Source of the DNA: UBA5429 sp942493315
GTDB lineage: Bacteria; Bacteroidota; Bacteroidia; Bacteroidales; WCHB1-69
Reading direction: 5' to 3'
Length of the DNA: 64,000 nucleotides
Assembly: GCA_942493315.1 (NCBI GenBank)
Contig: OW818690.1
Span: 1,178,001-1,242,000 of the forward strand
This document shows positions 1 to 8,964 of this stretch, piece after piece. Every line of letters starts with the position of its first letter. Positions within the stretch are counted from its first letter, which is position 1. Both the position numbers and the translations under genes were made by a program. A model generated the notes under the pieces. The model searched no databases, was not told the origin of the DNA, and saw only the letters and a program-made list of their open reading frames with translations.

Positions 1-63
1 ATCAGGAGTAATAAATCCGAATTTTGAAGTTTGTTTGTAAAATTTTACTTTACCAGTTTCCAT
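1..63 (-). CDS. Cold-shock (CspA-like) protein, N-terminal fragment cut by window edge
   Basis: The reverse strand from the ATG at 63 encodes METGKVKFYKQTSKFGFITPD, running off the left edge. The G-x-V-K-F-(F/Y)...K-F-G-F-I-T-P-D pattern is the first strand pair and RNP1 region of the cold-shock domain, a small OB-fold single-stranded nucleic-acid binder that acts as an RNA chaperone. Only 21 residues are visible, so it is unknown whether this is a single-domain Csp or a longer CSD protein. It has its own -7 promoter box at 128-136 and a palindromic leader at 91-114. Confidence 0.85.
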   Translation of the reverse strand, partial: METGKVKFYKQTSKFGFITPD

Positions 64-90
64 ACTATTGTTTTATTGATTAATTGATTA

Positions 91-114
91 CTTTAAAATG
101 GTACCATTTTAAAG
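91..114. promoter_or_regulatory. 24-bp perfect palindrome in the cold-shock gene leader
   Basis: Two 12-base arms, CTTTAAAATGGT and ACCATTTTAAAG, meet with no spacer, between the predicted -7 box (128-136) and the start codon at 63 of the minus-strand cold-shock gene. It lies in the expected 5' untranslated region. It could be a protein operator or fold as a leader hairpin; the sequence does not say which. Confidence 0.6.
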
Positions 115-127
115 GTTTGAACTGTTG

Positions 128-136
128 GCAAAGGTA
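128..136 (-). promoter_or_regulatory. Bacteroidota -7 promoter box for cold-shock gene
   Basis: The minus strand reads TACCTTTGC, matching TAnnTTTG(C/T), the -7 element of the Bacteroidota primary sigma factor. It lies 64 bases upstream of the cold-shock start. No clear -33 TTTG is visible. Confidence 0.5.
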
Positions 137-325
137 ACAACTTTTTATTAATAAATATGTGTTTTTCAATATTTTTTTATTTTTTTAATAATAATTAGTT
201 AAAAACCTTATAATCAATCATATATATAGTCTTAAATTTACTTGTTTTTAACTTTTTTAACATTTTTGGGTTTGTTTATATGTTTAAAAAGCATATCATA
301 ACAGTTTAATTCTGAAACTATTTCG

Positions 326-334
326 TACTTTTGC
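326..334 (+). promoter_or_regulatory. -7 promoter box for mutS2
   Basis: TACTTTTGC matches TAnnTTTGC and lies 28 bases before the mutS2 ATG at 363. The 64-325 stretch between the divergent cold-shock gene and this box is AT-rich and holds no gene that I can see. Confidence 0.55.
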
Positions 335-362
335 ATCAAAATGAATAATAGAGTAAGTGACT

Positions 363-2816
363 ATGATATACCCAACAAACTTTGAACAAAAAATCGGATT
401 TGACTCTATACGTTCTTTATTGAAGGAGCATTGCATCAGTATAATGGGAATTGAACATGTGGATTTGATGCAATATACTACTGATTTTGATCAAGTTATG
501 TTAACTCTTGAACAAGTGCATCAAATGCAAACAGCAATTCAGTTTGACGATCCTGTTCCTGCTCACGATTTTTATGATATCAGACCAGTCCTATCAAGAA
601 TACGATTAGATGGTACATTTGTTGAAATAGACGAATTGGCAGAAATAAGAGCCGTTTTAAGTACTGTAATTCAAATTTTTGTATATTTTAGAGTTAAAAA
701 TGAAGAGGATAAGTATCCTCGAATTTGGCATTTATGTAAGGATCTGTATTTGGAAAAAGATTTGTTGGAATCGATCAATAGGATCATTGATCCCAAAGGT
801 CAATTGAAAGATAATGCATCTGAAGAATTACGAAGAATAAGAAGAGAGATCATAAAAATATCAGGAGAGGCAGACCGTAAGATTAAAAAAATATTACAAT
901 TTGCTAAAAAAGAGGGTGTTGTAAAAGAGGATGCAGAAATGACTATCAGAAATGGCCGTCTTTGTATTCCGGTTCCTGCACAGTTTAAAAGAAAATTACA
1001 TGGATTTATTCATGATGAGTCTGCTACTGGTCAGACAGTTTTCATAGAACCTGCTGATGTTTTTGATTCTAATAACGAATTAAAGGATCTTTTAAATGCA
1101 GAAAGAAGGGAAATAATAAGAATTTTAACTGAAATTTCTAATCAAATCAGGGTTTCATTACCCAATATTCATCAAACAATAAGTTTTCTAGGAACTTTTG
1201 ATTTTATTAGGGCGAAAGCCAAATTTGCTATTCGAATTAAAGGGGTGCTGCCCCATATTCACAATGAACAAATGATTGAATGGAATCAGGCGGTTCATCC
1301 CATACTGTATCTGAATTTTCAAAATACACACAAAAAAGTGGAACCATTGAATATTCAGTTACATAAAGATTCCCGTATTTTAATCATTTCAGGACCAAAT
1401 GCCGGAGGAAAATCCGTTTGTCTTAAAACGGTAGGATTGTTGCAGTATATGATGCAGTCAGGGCTGTTGGTTCCGATGCAGGAGTTTTCAGAAATGGGAC
1501 TATTTGATTCCTTTTTTATCAATATGGGGGATGAGCAATCCATTGATAATGATTTAAGTACCTATAGTTCTCATTTAAGAAACATCAAAACCATGATTGA
1601 ACATCTGGATTCCTCTTCCTTATTTTTGATAGATGAATTTGGATCCGGAACAGAACCGACCTTAGGTGGGGCTATGGCTGAAGCGATTTTGGAACATATA
1701 TATGAAACAGGTTGTTTTGGGATCATTACAACACACTACGGAAATCTTAAAGTTTTCTCAGAAACCCATCCGGAAGCAGCCAATGGTGCCATGTTGTTTG
1801 ATACCAATGCGCTAAAACCCTTATTTATTTTAAAACAAGGAAAACCGGGAAGCTCGTTTACTTATGAAATAGCTAGACAAATCGGACTACCTGAATCGAT
1901 AATTTCAAGTGCCATATCAAAATCGGGAACGACACAAATCGACTATGAAAGAGTTTTGGAGGAAGTGGAACTCGAGAAAATGGAATTGGAAAAAAAACTC
2001 AAAATGGTTACACAAACCGATGATAAATTAGCAGAATTGATTGATTCCTATAATGAGAAATTTAAAGAGTTTGATAAACAAAGAAAAGAGATTTTGCAAA
2101 AAGCAAAAAATCAGGCTATTTTGATCATTGATGGGGCGAATAAAGTGATTGAAAATACAATCAGGGAGATCAAAGAGGTGAAAGCAGAATCATCTAAAAC
2201 CAAAGAGATTCGCAATAATGTTCAATATTTGAAGAAAGATCTCGAAAAAGAGATCTCCTCCATTGAACAGGATGAGGTGATGAAACCATTAGTTCCAATT
2301 AAAAAGCTTACTCCAAAAGTGAAAATTGAAAAAGTTGATGAAACTCCTATCAAAGTAGGTGATTCTGTTTTAATAACTGATATTCAAACAATTGGAGAGG
2401 TAACACAATTAAATGGGAATGAAATAACCATCTCTTTTAATTCTGTTTCATTGAAAACCAATCTAAAAAAAGTGGTCAAAATATCGAAAAAGGATGCAAG
2501 AACTGTTCAAAGAGGGGGTTTCTCAAAATTGGATGGTACCCGATTAGGCGAAGTGATGAATGAAAAAGTGGCCAAATTCAATGCGGTATTGGATATTAGA
2601 GGGAAAAGAGCGGATGAGTCCATACAACTCCTTGAATCTTTTGTGGATGAAGCGATCCTTCTAAGCATTCATCATATTAAAATATTGCATGGAAAAGGGG
2701 ATGGGATTTTGCGAAAAGTGATCCGACAATATTTATCAAAAAGAAAAGATGTCCATAGTTATGGAGATGAAATGCTTGAACTGGGAGGTGCGGGTATCAC
2801 AGTCATTAATTTGTAA
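363..2816 (+). CDS. mutS2: MutS2 family ATPase/endonuclease with Smr domain
   Basis: A protein of 817 residues with the MutS2 plan: an N-terminal coiled lever/clamp region, an ABC-type ATPase with Walker A GPNAGGKS near residue 344 and a DEFGSGTEP Walker B segment, a long charged coiled coil, a KOW-like stretch, and a C-terminal Smr domain with the LDIRG motif near residue 743 and HGKGDGILR. MutS2 (RqcU) proteins split collided ribosomes and were also described as recombination suppressors; the Smr domain is a nuclease module. I chose ATG 363; an in-frame GTG two codons earlier is less likely. cinA follows after 23 bases and may be co-transcribed. Confidence 0.95.
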   Translation: MIYPTNFEQKIGFDSIRSLLKEHCISIMGIEHVDLMQYTTDFDQVMLTLEQVHQMQTAIQFDDPVPAHDFYDIRPVLSRIRLDGTFVEIDELAEIRAVLSTVIQIFVYFRVKNEEDKYPRIWHLCKDLYLEKDLLESINRIIDPKGQLKDNASEELRRIRREIIKISGEADRKIKKILQFAKKEGVVKEDAEMTIRNGRLCIPVPAQFKRKLHGFIHDESATGQTVFIEPADVFDSNNELKDLLNAERREIIRILTEISNQIRVSLPNIHQTISFLGTFDFIRAKAKFAIRIKGVLPHIHNEQMIEWNQAVHPILYLNFQNTHKKVEPLNIQLHKDSRILIISGPNAGGKSVCLKTVGLLQYMMQSGLLVPMQEFSEMGLFDSFFINMGDEQSIDNDLSTYSSHLRNIKTMIEHLDSSSLFLIDEFGSGTEPTLGGAMAEAILEHIYETGCFGIITTHYGNLKVFSETHPEAANGAMLFDTNALKPLFILKQGKPGSSFTYEIARQIGLPESIISSAISKSGTTQIDYERVLEEVELEKMELEKKLKMVTQTDDKLAELIDSYNEKFKEFDKQRKEILQKAKNQAILIIDGANKVIENTIREIKEVKAESSKTKEIRNNVQYLKKDLEKEISSIEQDEVMKPLVPIKKLTPKVKIEKVDETPIKVGDSVLITDIQTIGEVTQLNGNEITISFNSVSLKTNLKKVVKISKKDARTVQRGGFSKLDGTRLGEVMNEKVAKFNAVLDIRGKRADESIQLLESFVDEAILLSIHHIKILHGKGDGILRKVIRQYLSKRKDVHSYGDEMLELGGAGITVINL

Positions 2817-2839
2817 TTAACAATGTTAAATTTTTTAAA

Positions 2840-4087
2840 ATGATTATAATTTCTATTGGAAATGAGATTCTATACGGAAAAACGATCAATACCAATGCCT
2901 CATTTATTGCAGATCAATTGTATGGTTTAGGGATTGAAGTACAAAAAGTGATTACCATAGGGGATCATCAGGATCAGATTTTTGAAACCTTAACGTCCGC
3001 ATTTCAAGAAACCGATTTTGTAGTGATGACAGGTGGTTTAGGCCCTACAAAAGATGATATTACCAAGCAGGTTATCTGTGATTTTTTTAAAGTGGATCAG
3101 GTGATCAATGAAAAGGTGGTTTCAGATATCCAAAAAATGTTTGAAAGAAGAGGATTTAAATTGAATGAGATCAATAGATTACAAGCATCTATGCCGGTTG
3201 GTTCGATCCCATTAACCAATAAAAATGGAACTGCTCCCGGTATTTGGATAGAAAAAGATCAGAAGTTTTTTGTGGCCATGCCCGGCGTTCCTTTTGAGAT
3301 GAAACCGATTGTTACGGATGAGATGATTCCGTTATTGAAAGAGCGCTATCCATTTCAAAACGTTATTTTGCATAAAGAGTTAATCACTGCCGGTATTGGA
3401 GAAAGCGCCCTTTCGGAATTGATAGAATCCTGGGAATTAGCTCTACCAAAACATATTACATTGGCGTATTTACCGGCTCCGGGAAAATTGATGTTGCGAT
3501 TAACCGGAAGATCGGATAAAGGTACTGAAAATCAATTAAATTCAGAATTAAAAGAACACATAAAACAACTTAAAAAAGTAGCCGGAAAATATATCATTTC
3601 TGATCAAAGTGAAAATCTGGAGGAGGTAATCGGAAAAATACTCCTTAGAAAAAAGGGGAAACTGGCTGTTGCTGAAAGTTGTACGGGTGGATATCTTGCC
3701 CATTTAATCACATCAGTGCCGGGTTCTTCTCAATATTTTGAAGGAGGCGTCGTTTCTTATTCTAATGAGGTGAAACACTCCATTTTAAATGTTCGGGAGT
3801 TAAACCTGAAAAAACATGGCGCAGTCAGTGAGTATGTAGTTAATGATATGGCTATCAATACGATGGGACTTTTTGATGTAGATTATACAATCGCCATTTC
3901 AGGTATAGCAGGACCAGAAGGTGGAACTCCTGAGAAACCGGTTGGAACCGTTTGGATTGCTGTTGCAAATCCCACAAAAGTAGTAGCCGAAAAGTTTAAT
4001 TTTGGAACTGAGGGTGGCAGAGAAGTGATTATTCAACGAGCCGCTCGAGCCGCACTTTATATGTTCTATAAGTTATTGCAGGCTTAG
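2840..4087 (+). CDS. cinA: CinA-like protein (MoCF domain plus NMN-deamidase-like domain)
   Basis: A 415-residue protein with the standard two-part CinA architecture. The N-terminal part (MIIISIGNEILYG..., then TGGLGPTKDD) is a molybdopterin-binding-like (MoCF) domain that in CinA carries ADP-ribose pyrophosphatase activity. The C-terminal part (AVAESCTGGYLAHLITSVPG, then ISGIAGPEGG) is the CinA/PncC domain that deamidates nicotinamide mononucleotide in pyridine-nucleotide recycling. Length is typical. The stop codon overlaps the convergent kinase gene by 4 bases. Confidence 0.93.
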   Translation: MIIISIGNEILYGKTINTNASFIADQLYGLGIEVQKVITIGDHQDQIFETLTSAFQETDFVVMTGGLGPTKDDITKQVICDFFKVDQVINEKVVSDIQKMFERRGFKLNEINRLQASMPVGSIPLTNKNGTAPGIWIEKDQKFFVAMPGVPFEMKPIVTDEMIPLLKERYPFQNVILHKELITAGIGESALSELIESWELALPKHITLAYLPAPGKLMLRLTGRSDKGTENQLNSELKEHIKQLKKVAGKYIISDQSENLEEVIGKILLRKKGKLAVAESCTGGYLAHLITSVPGSSQYFEGGVVSYSNEVKHSILNVRELNLKKHGAVSEYVVNDMAINTMGLFDVDYTIAISGIAGPEGGTPEKPVGTVWIAVANPTKVVAEKFNFGTEGGREVIIQRAARAALYMFYKLLQA

Positions 4088-5031
4088 TTAAAATGCTCAT
4101 CAGATAATCTTGCTCCAATCGTTTGGATACAAGCTGCACCTAAACGGGAAGCTAATTCACCGCATTGATCTACAGAATAATTATTGATCAATCCGTAAAG
4201 GAAACCGGAAGCATAAATATCTCCTGCACCTGTTGTATCTATTCGTTCACCAGGAGCAGGTGGAATAACGGTAACTTTACCATCCACTTTTGCGATGGAT
4301 CCTTTTGCTCCCAACTTAACTACGGAAACAGAGCAATACTTGGACAGTTCTTCAAGAGCTTCTAACTCTTCTTTTCCCGTAAAAGCTTTGGCTTCCTCTT
4401 CGTTGGCAAAAATAATATCCACATAATCAATCAGCAATTGCTCAACCAAATCACGCATAGATTCCACTAAATTGTAGCTGGCCATATCCATAGATATTTT
4501 TAATCCACATTGTTTGGCTTTTTTGCAAATATCCAATACAAGATCTTTATTAAAAATCAAATATCCTTCAACATGAACGATATCATATTGTTTGAAAACA
4601 TCAATATCGATTTCTGAAGGGGTCATCGTAGCGGCAGCCCCAAGATAGGTAGCAAATGTGCGCTCCCCGTTCGGAGAGATAAAGGTAGTAGCAATTCCGG
4701 TGTCAATATCAGAATACAAAAAATGAGTATTTATTTTGGCGTTTACCATATCATTTTTAAAGAAATCTCCTGCCTGATCTTTAGAAATTTTTCCGATGTA
4801 ACCAGTGTGAGCTCCTAATTTAGCTAAACCATAAATTGTATTGGAAGTTGATCCACCGGATGCAATTATTTGATTCAAATGTGCTATTTCACTATGGATC
4901 ACTCTTTTCTTATCAGCATCAATCATTTCCATTCCTCCTTTTACCAAGCCAAATTTTTCAATTTGTTGATCATCAGACACTTCTAGTAATACATCCACAA
5001 GGGCATTCCCAATTCCTAATATTTTTTTCAT
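4084..5031 (-). CDS. PfkB-family carbohydrate/nucleoside kinase (adenosine-kinase-like)
   Basis: A 315-residue ribokinase-fold kinase. The C-terminal PfkB signature DTTGAGDIYASG (about residues 265-276) holds the anion hole and the catalytic aspartate of GAGD. The N-terminal GNALVDVL segment and the GGSTSNTIYGLAKLG glycine region bind substrate. Bacteroidota members with this N-terminus are usually labelled adenosine kinase, but substrate cannot be read reliably from sequence. It lies 11 bases downstream of prmA and may share its transcript; its 3' end overlaps cinA by 4 bases, convergently. Confidence 0.9.
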   Translation of the reverse strand: MKKILGIGNALVDVLLEVSDDQQIEKFGLVKGGMEMIDADKKRVIHSEIAHLNQIIASGGSTSNTIYGLAKLGAHTGYIGKISKDQAGDFFKNDMVNAKINTHFLYSDIDTGIATTFISPNGERTFATYLGAAATMTPSEIDIDVFKQYDIVHVEGYLIFNKDLVLDICKKAKQCGLKISMDMASYNLVESMRDLVEQLLIDYVDIIFANEEEAKAFTGKEELEALEELSKYCSVSVVKLGAKGSIAKVDGKVTVIPPAPGERIDTTGAGDIYASGFLYGLINNYSVDQCGELASRLGAACIQTIGARLSDEHFN

Positions 5032-5042
5032 TTTTTATTGTT

Positions 5043-5885
5043 TTATAATTTTATAAATTTGGCGGCACACCATCTGTTTTTCTCTTTGTGAGAGACATAT
5101 TGAAGACCTAATGTTTCACATTTTTCTTTTATTTTAGGCAAATCTTCATCAACATAAAAGCCACTTAAAAACAGCACCCCATTTGGAAGTAAAGTTTCAA
5201 TATAAGCATCCATATCACGTAATAAGATGTTTCTATTGATATTGGCGATAATCATCTGATACGAGTCACCTTTGATAGTAGTAGCATCTCCTAATTTTAC
5301 TACAATATCTTCAGCATTATTTCTTGAATTATTTTCAACATTATTCAAGTAGGCCCATTCATCGTTATCAATCGCAGTCACCGGAAAAGCTCCCTTTTTG
5401 TAAGCTAGTATTGCTAAAATACCTGTTCCAGCTCCCATATCTAATACAGATCTGTTTTCAAAAGGTTCTTCCAGAATATATTGAATCATCAACGATGTCG
5501 TTTCATGGTGTGCGGTACCGAACGACATTTTGGGTTCAATAACAATTTCGTATTCCACTTGTTCCATTTGGGGATGAAATGGAGCCCGAATATAACATTG
5601 ATCAGCAATTAAAACCGGTTCATAATTGGATTCCCAAAGTGCATTCCAGTTTTCCATCTTCACATCAGAGAACTGATATTGCAATTGAACCGGATATTCG
5701 TGTTGTGTTAATATAGTCTCAATCTCTTCCTGATTATACTGATCTTTTTGAATATAAGCTAAAAGGGTATCTTCAGATTCACCATCTGAAAAACTTTCAA
5801 AACCCACTTCTCCAAGCAGAGCTATAAACACTTCTTTCCAAGGTTCAGGTTCACTGAACACGATTTTAAGTTCAAAATAATTCAT
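5043..5885 (-). CDS. prmA: Ribosomal protein L11 methyltransferase
   Basis: A 280-residue PrmA-type SAM-dependent methyltransferase, which trimethylates lysines and the N-terminus of L11. SAM motif I is VLDMGAGTGILAI and the NINRNILL segment occupies the place of the catalytic-loop motif. The N-terminal half is the L11-recognition domain. I start at the ATG at 5885 (MNYFELKI), because an upstream extension would overlap the preceding stop and does not resemble the family. The PepSY-like gene ends 16 bases upstream, so the two may be co-transcribed. Confidence 0.93.
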   Translation of the reverse strand: MNYFELKIVFSEPEPWKEVFIALLGEVGFESFSDGESEDTLLAYIQKDQYNQEEIETILTQHEYPVQLQYQFSDVKMENWNALWESNYEPVLIADQCYIRAPFHPQMEQVEYEIVIEPKMSFGTAHHETTSLMIQYILEEPFENRSVLDMGAGTGILAILAYKKGAFPVTAIDNDEWAYLNNVENNSRNNAEDIVVKLGDATTIKGDSYQMIIANINRNILLRDMDAYIETLLPNGVLFLSGFYVDEDLPKIKEKCETLGLQYVSHKEKNRWCAAKFIKL

Positions 5886-5901
5886 CTTTATACTTTTTTT
5901 A

Positions 5902-7467
5902 TTACATGATTTGACCCGCAAGAGTAAATTTCAGCGGGGTTAACATGTTAGTCTTTTTATCTTTAATAATAACCAGATAGTAATTTTTCTTTTCAATTAA
6001 TCCTCTAACTGAGTAATATTCATAGATTTGGCTTCCTTTATGGTTCTTTTTGATATATCCTTCAATACTGGAGCTGATGTTATCGATATTTGCGGTAGTT
6101 CTAATTTCAAGAATAGAACCATTTCCTTCCATAACAACAATCTCTTTACCTCTCACTCCGAAATAGCTGGCTAAGAAATAACCTTCATCATCTTCAGACC
6201 ATTCTACACCGGTGATTTTGGGATATTTTTGTTTAAAAGCAGCAACTGCTAATTCTGGAATTTCATTTGGTTTTTCATTGATAGATTCTACAGATAATTT
6301 GGCATAAACATCTGATGGTTGTTCCTCTTCAGCTTTATATGTTTTTAATATTCTACCTAATTTATCAAAAACTACACTGGTTGAAACCATAGCTTTTTGG
6401 TTATTTTTCTCATAAAATTCAACCAATATTTTATCTTGTTTGTCCGCTCTGGTTTCTTTTACTGCTGTTACAAATTCATACCCTCTGTAGGTAGATTCCA
6501 AATGTTTAAGCATGACACCTGTGATCGCTTCTTCAGGCAAAAATGTGTACGTTTTTTCCCAAACACCCTCTTTTGTAAAATAGAGTTCGTTTTTTTGTTC
6601 CTTAACTGTACAGGTAGCCACATAAAATGGATCAATGGTATTCCATTCCACATTTTCAGGTTGCAACACTTTTTTAGCGAACGCTTTTAAAACAGGAGCC
6701 GGTGCATCACCATTGGCATAAGGATCCTCTTTGGTAGTTTTAGGTTGTGTTTTGGGTTGTGTATTAGTTTTAGGTTGTGTAGCAGGTTTATTCTCTTTTG
6801 GTTGAGTTGTTTCATCAGAATCAGCATTTTCCTCTTTTGGTTGTTGCTTAGGCTGTTGTTTGGGTTGTTGAGCAGGTTTTGTTTCTTGTTTTGGTTTTTG
6901 ATTATTTTTACCTTTAGGAGCGTTTTCTTCAGCAATTTCTTGATCTGCTTTTTGTTGCACTTTCTGTTTTGGAGTAAGTTCAGGAGTTTCAAATCCTTCA
7001 GGGTCAGTTCTGGTTAAAAGTTTACCAGCATAATCAAAAGTTAAAACGGAAGCTTGCGCTCCAACAACTTCAGGTTTAACCTCAATATAATAGTACAATT
7101 TAACATTTAGTTCTTCTCTAATCTCTGAAACTGCGATATTAAATTCCGGATAATTTTTATCAACATACCCAATTATGGCAGTAGGTAAGGTTGATTTGGG
7201 AATCAAAGTTGTGGATTTTATAAAAGCTCCATCACTTTGGATATAAATCACAGCAGCAGAGCCATCTACTTTAAAATTGGCTACATAAACATCACCATCC
7301 AAAACCCATTGTGAGACTTTCACTTCCCCTTGCTGATCCAGTAATGTTTGTTTCACTTCATCAGGAACATTATCCGGTTTTATTTTTTGTCCGAATAACT
7401 CAGATGAGGTGATTAAAAGCAATGAAATACTCAATATAAGAGTACCAAAACGAACACTTTTTTTCAT
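5902..7467 (-). CDS. Secreted protein with three PepSY-like modules and a Q/K/P-rich linker
   Basis: 521 residues with a clear signal peptide (about residues 1-26, ending SSELFG/Q). Three related alpha/beta modules are visible. The first covers about residues 28-165. The second and third lie after a low-complexity linker rich in KPKQ, QQPK and TQPK (about residues 170-250). Each module has the pattern of a short helix with V-x-x-x-F/L, then strands around W or Y, then a 'GYVDKNYPE'-like or 'GYIKKNHKG'-like segment. This resembles the PepSY-like (BLIP-fold) domains common in Bacteroidota envelopes. Function is unknown; such domains are thought to inhibit or bind proteins. The linker suggests a periplasm-spanning spacer. 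Confidence 0.7.
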   Translation of the reverse strand: MKKSVRFGTLILSISLLLITSSELFGQKIKPDNVPDEVKQTLLDQQGEVKVSQWVLDGDVYVANFKVDGSAAVIYIQSDGAFIKSTTLIPKSTLPTAIIGYVDKNYPEFNIAVSEIREELNVKLYYYIEVKPEVVGAQASVLTFDYAGKLLTRTDPEGFETPELTPKQKVQQKADQEIAEENAPKGKNNQKPKQETKPAQQPKQQPKQQPKEENADSDETTQPKENKPATQPKTNTQPKTQPKTTKEDPYANGDAPAPVLKAFAKKVLQPENVEWNTIDPFYVATCTVKEQKNELYFTKEGVWEKTYTFLPEEAITGVMLKHLESTYRGYEFVTAVKETRADKQDKILVEFYEKNNQKAMVSTSVVFDKLGRILKTYKAEEEQPSDVYAKLSVESINEKPNEIPELAVAAFKQKYPKITGVEWSEDDEGYFLASYFGVRGKEIVVMEGNGSILEIRTTANIDNISSSIEGYIKKNHKGSQIYEYYSVRGLIEKKNYYLVIIKDKKTNMLTPLKFTLAGQIM

Positions 7468-7492
7468 ATTACATGTTTTTTTTATTCAAACT

Positions 7493-7501
7493 TCAAAAAT
7501 A
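7493..7501 (-). promoter_or_regulatory. Possible -7 box for the PepSY-like gene
   Basis: The minus strand reads TATTTTTGA, close to TAnnTTTG(C/T), 26 bases upstream of the start at 7467. Confidence 0.35.
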
Positions 7502-7530
7502 AGAAAAATTTTGGAATAAGTAAAAAGAAA

Positions 7531-7949
7531 TTATTCTTCAAAAAATAGAATTTTCATTCCCTTAATATTGGTGTCAAATTTTTTCTCAACATGAGAAATT
7601 ATAAAATTTTCCAGTTCTTTTTCCAGATTGATCATTTTTCTTTCTGATTCATTGACAATAAAATAGGTATTTTTATCAGTGATATTCAAATCAAAAAATA
7701 GTTTGCCATCCATGATGATTTTATCTAAAACACCAATCTCTTCCATCAATTTTACAGTATTGTAAAGGGTTGCTCTACTAACATAATATTTTTGGGCATT
7801 GAGATGATTTCTCAAAAAATCTACTTGAAATGGGGCATTGAGTTGTATTATGGCTCGTAAAATAGCAAATCTTTCCTGAGTTTGTTTTAGCCCCGGGATA
7901 ACAGTGTATTGGCAAACTGTCTAAACAAATGATCTGACGATTCTTGCAA
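7531..7949 (-). pseudogene. Fur-family transcriptional regulator, apparently frameshifted near its N-terminus
   Basis: The main reading frame (from 7920 down to 7531) encodes a Fur-type winged helix with LKQTQERFAILRAI and the recognition segment YYVSRATLYNTVKLMEEIGVL, but it has no ATG, GTG or TTG before its upstream TAG at 7921-7923. In the adjacent frame, a TTG at 7949 gives QESSDHLFRQFANTLLSRG, the expected first helix, which ends at a stop right where LKQTQERF begins. A single missing base in the CCCGGGG run at 7891-7897 would join them as SRG-LKQTQERF. So this is a frameshift mutation or a base-calling error. The C-terminal part lacks the H-H-D-H and CxxC metal motifs of classical Fur, so its signal is unclear. 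Confidence 0.7.
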
Positions 7950-7961
7950 ATTCTTATAGTT

Positions 7962-7995
7962 TTTGCAAAAATAGGAATAATTTATTTATCTTTGT
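7962..7995 (+). promoter_or_regulatory. purC promoter (-33 TTTG and -7 TATCTTTGT)
   Basis: TTTG at 7962-7965 is followed after 21 bases by TATCTTTGT at 7987-7995. This is one of the best matches in the window to the full Bacteroidota promoter. The start codon of purC follows 18 bases later. Confidence 0.65.
7965..7973 (-). promoter_or_regulatory. -7 box for the Fur-family gene
   Basis: The minus strand reads TATTTTTGC, a full match to TAnnTTTGC, 16 bases ahead of the TTG at 7949. It overlaps the -33 region of the divergent purC promoter, so the two promoters share DNA. Confidence 0.5.
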
Positions 7996-8013
7996 ACCAT
8001 AAATATAAAAAAA

Positions 8014-8964
8014 ATGGCAGCTTTAACAAAAACAGATTTTAATTTTCCAAATCAAAAAAGTGTATATCACGGTAAAGTTCGGGATGTATATAACATCAAT
8101 GATGAACAGTTAATTATGATTGTCAGTGATCGGATCTCTGCATTTGATGTAATCCTACCTGAAGGAATCCCTTATAAAGGTGAGATTCTCAATAAAATTG
8201 CCGGTAAATTTTTAGATGCAACAGCAGATATTTGTCCCAATTGGAAAATGGCAACACCCGATCCAATGGTTACTGCCGGTGTAGCTTGTGATGCTTTACC
8301 AGTTGAAATGATTGTCAGAGGTTATCTTTGCGGAAGTTCATGGAGAGCATACAAAAATGGAGCCAGATCTATTTGTGGAGTGCCCATCCCTGATGGAATG
8401 AAAGAGAATCAAAAATTTAAAAAACCGATCATTACGCCAACCACTAAAGCGGAACAAGGAATGCATGATGAAGATATTTCTAAAGAGGAGATCTTAAAAC
8501 AAGGTCTGGTAAGTGTAGAAGATTATGAATTGGTTGAAAAATACACCATGGGACTTTTTGAAAGAGGTACTCAGATTGCCGCTGAAAGAGGTTTGATTTT
8601 AGTGGATACCAAATATGAATTTGGCAAGAAAAAAGACAAAATTTATCTCATTGATGAGATTCATACGCCTGACTCGTCCCGCTATTTCTATGCAGCTGAA
8701 TATGAAGAAAGATTTGCTAACGGAGAACAACAAAAACAGCTTTCTAAGGAGTTTGTTAGAGAATGGTTGATGGAGAATGGTTTTCAAGGAAAAGAGGGAC
8801 AGCAAGTGCCTGAAATGACAACTGAAGTGGTACAATCTATTTCTGACAGATATATTGAGTTGTACGAAAAAATAACCGGTGAAACTTTTGTGAAATCTGA
8901 TACTTCCCATTTGTTGGACAGAATTCAAAAAAATGTTTCAGAATATTTGACCCATGGATTATAA
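8014..8964 (+). CDS. purC: Phosphoribosylaminoimidazole-succinocarboxamide (SAICAR) synthase
   Basis: 316 residues. Catalyses the ATP-dependent joining of CAIR and aspartate in purine synthesis. The N-terminal YHGKVRDVYNI, SDRISAFDVILPEGIPYKG, the central EMIVRGYLCGSSWRAYKNGA and the LIDEIHTPDSSRYF motif are hallmark PurC segments; the last holds metal/ATP-binding acidic residues. Length fits the larger bacterial/eukaryote-like PurC form. It overlaps the following acyltransferase gene by 11 bases, suggesting translational coupling. The divergent neighbour is a Fur-family regulator, but no purine operator is obvious. Confidence 0.97.
   Translation: MAALTKTDFNFPNQKSVYHGKVRDVYNINDEQLIMIVSDRISAFDVILPEGIPYKGEILNKIAGKFLDATADICPNWKMATPDPMVTAGVACDALPVEMIVRGYLCGSSWRAYKNGARSICGVPIPDGMKENQKFKKPIITPTTKAEQGMHDEDISKEEILKQGLVSVEDYELVEKYTMGLFERGTQIAAERGLILVDTKYEFGKKKDKIYLIDEIHTPDSSRYFYAAEYEERFANGEQQKQLSKEFVREWLMENGFQGKEGQQVPEMTTEVVQSISDRYIELYEKITGETFVKSDTSHLLDRIQKNVSEYLTHGL

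Noticed and set aside
6687..7017. Two open frames in and opposite the Q/K/P-rich linker of the PepSY-like gene
   Set aside because: They follow the low-complexity DNA of the linker and have no recognisable protein features.
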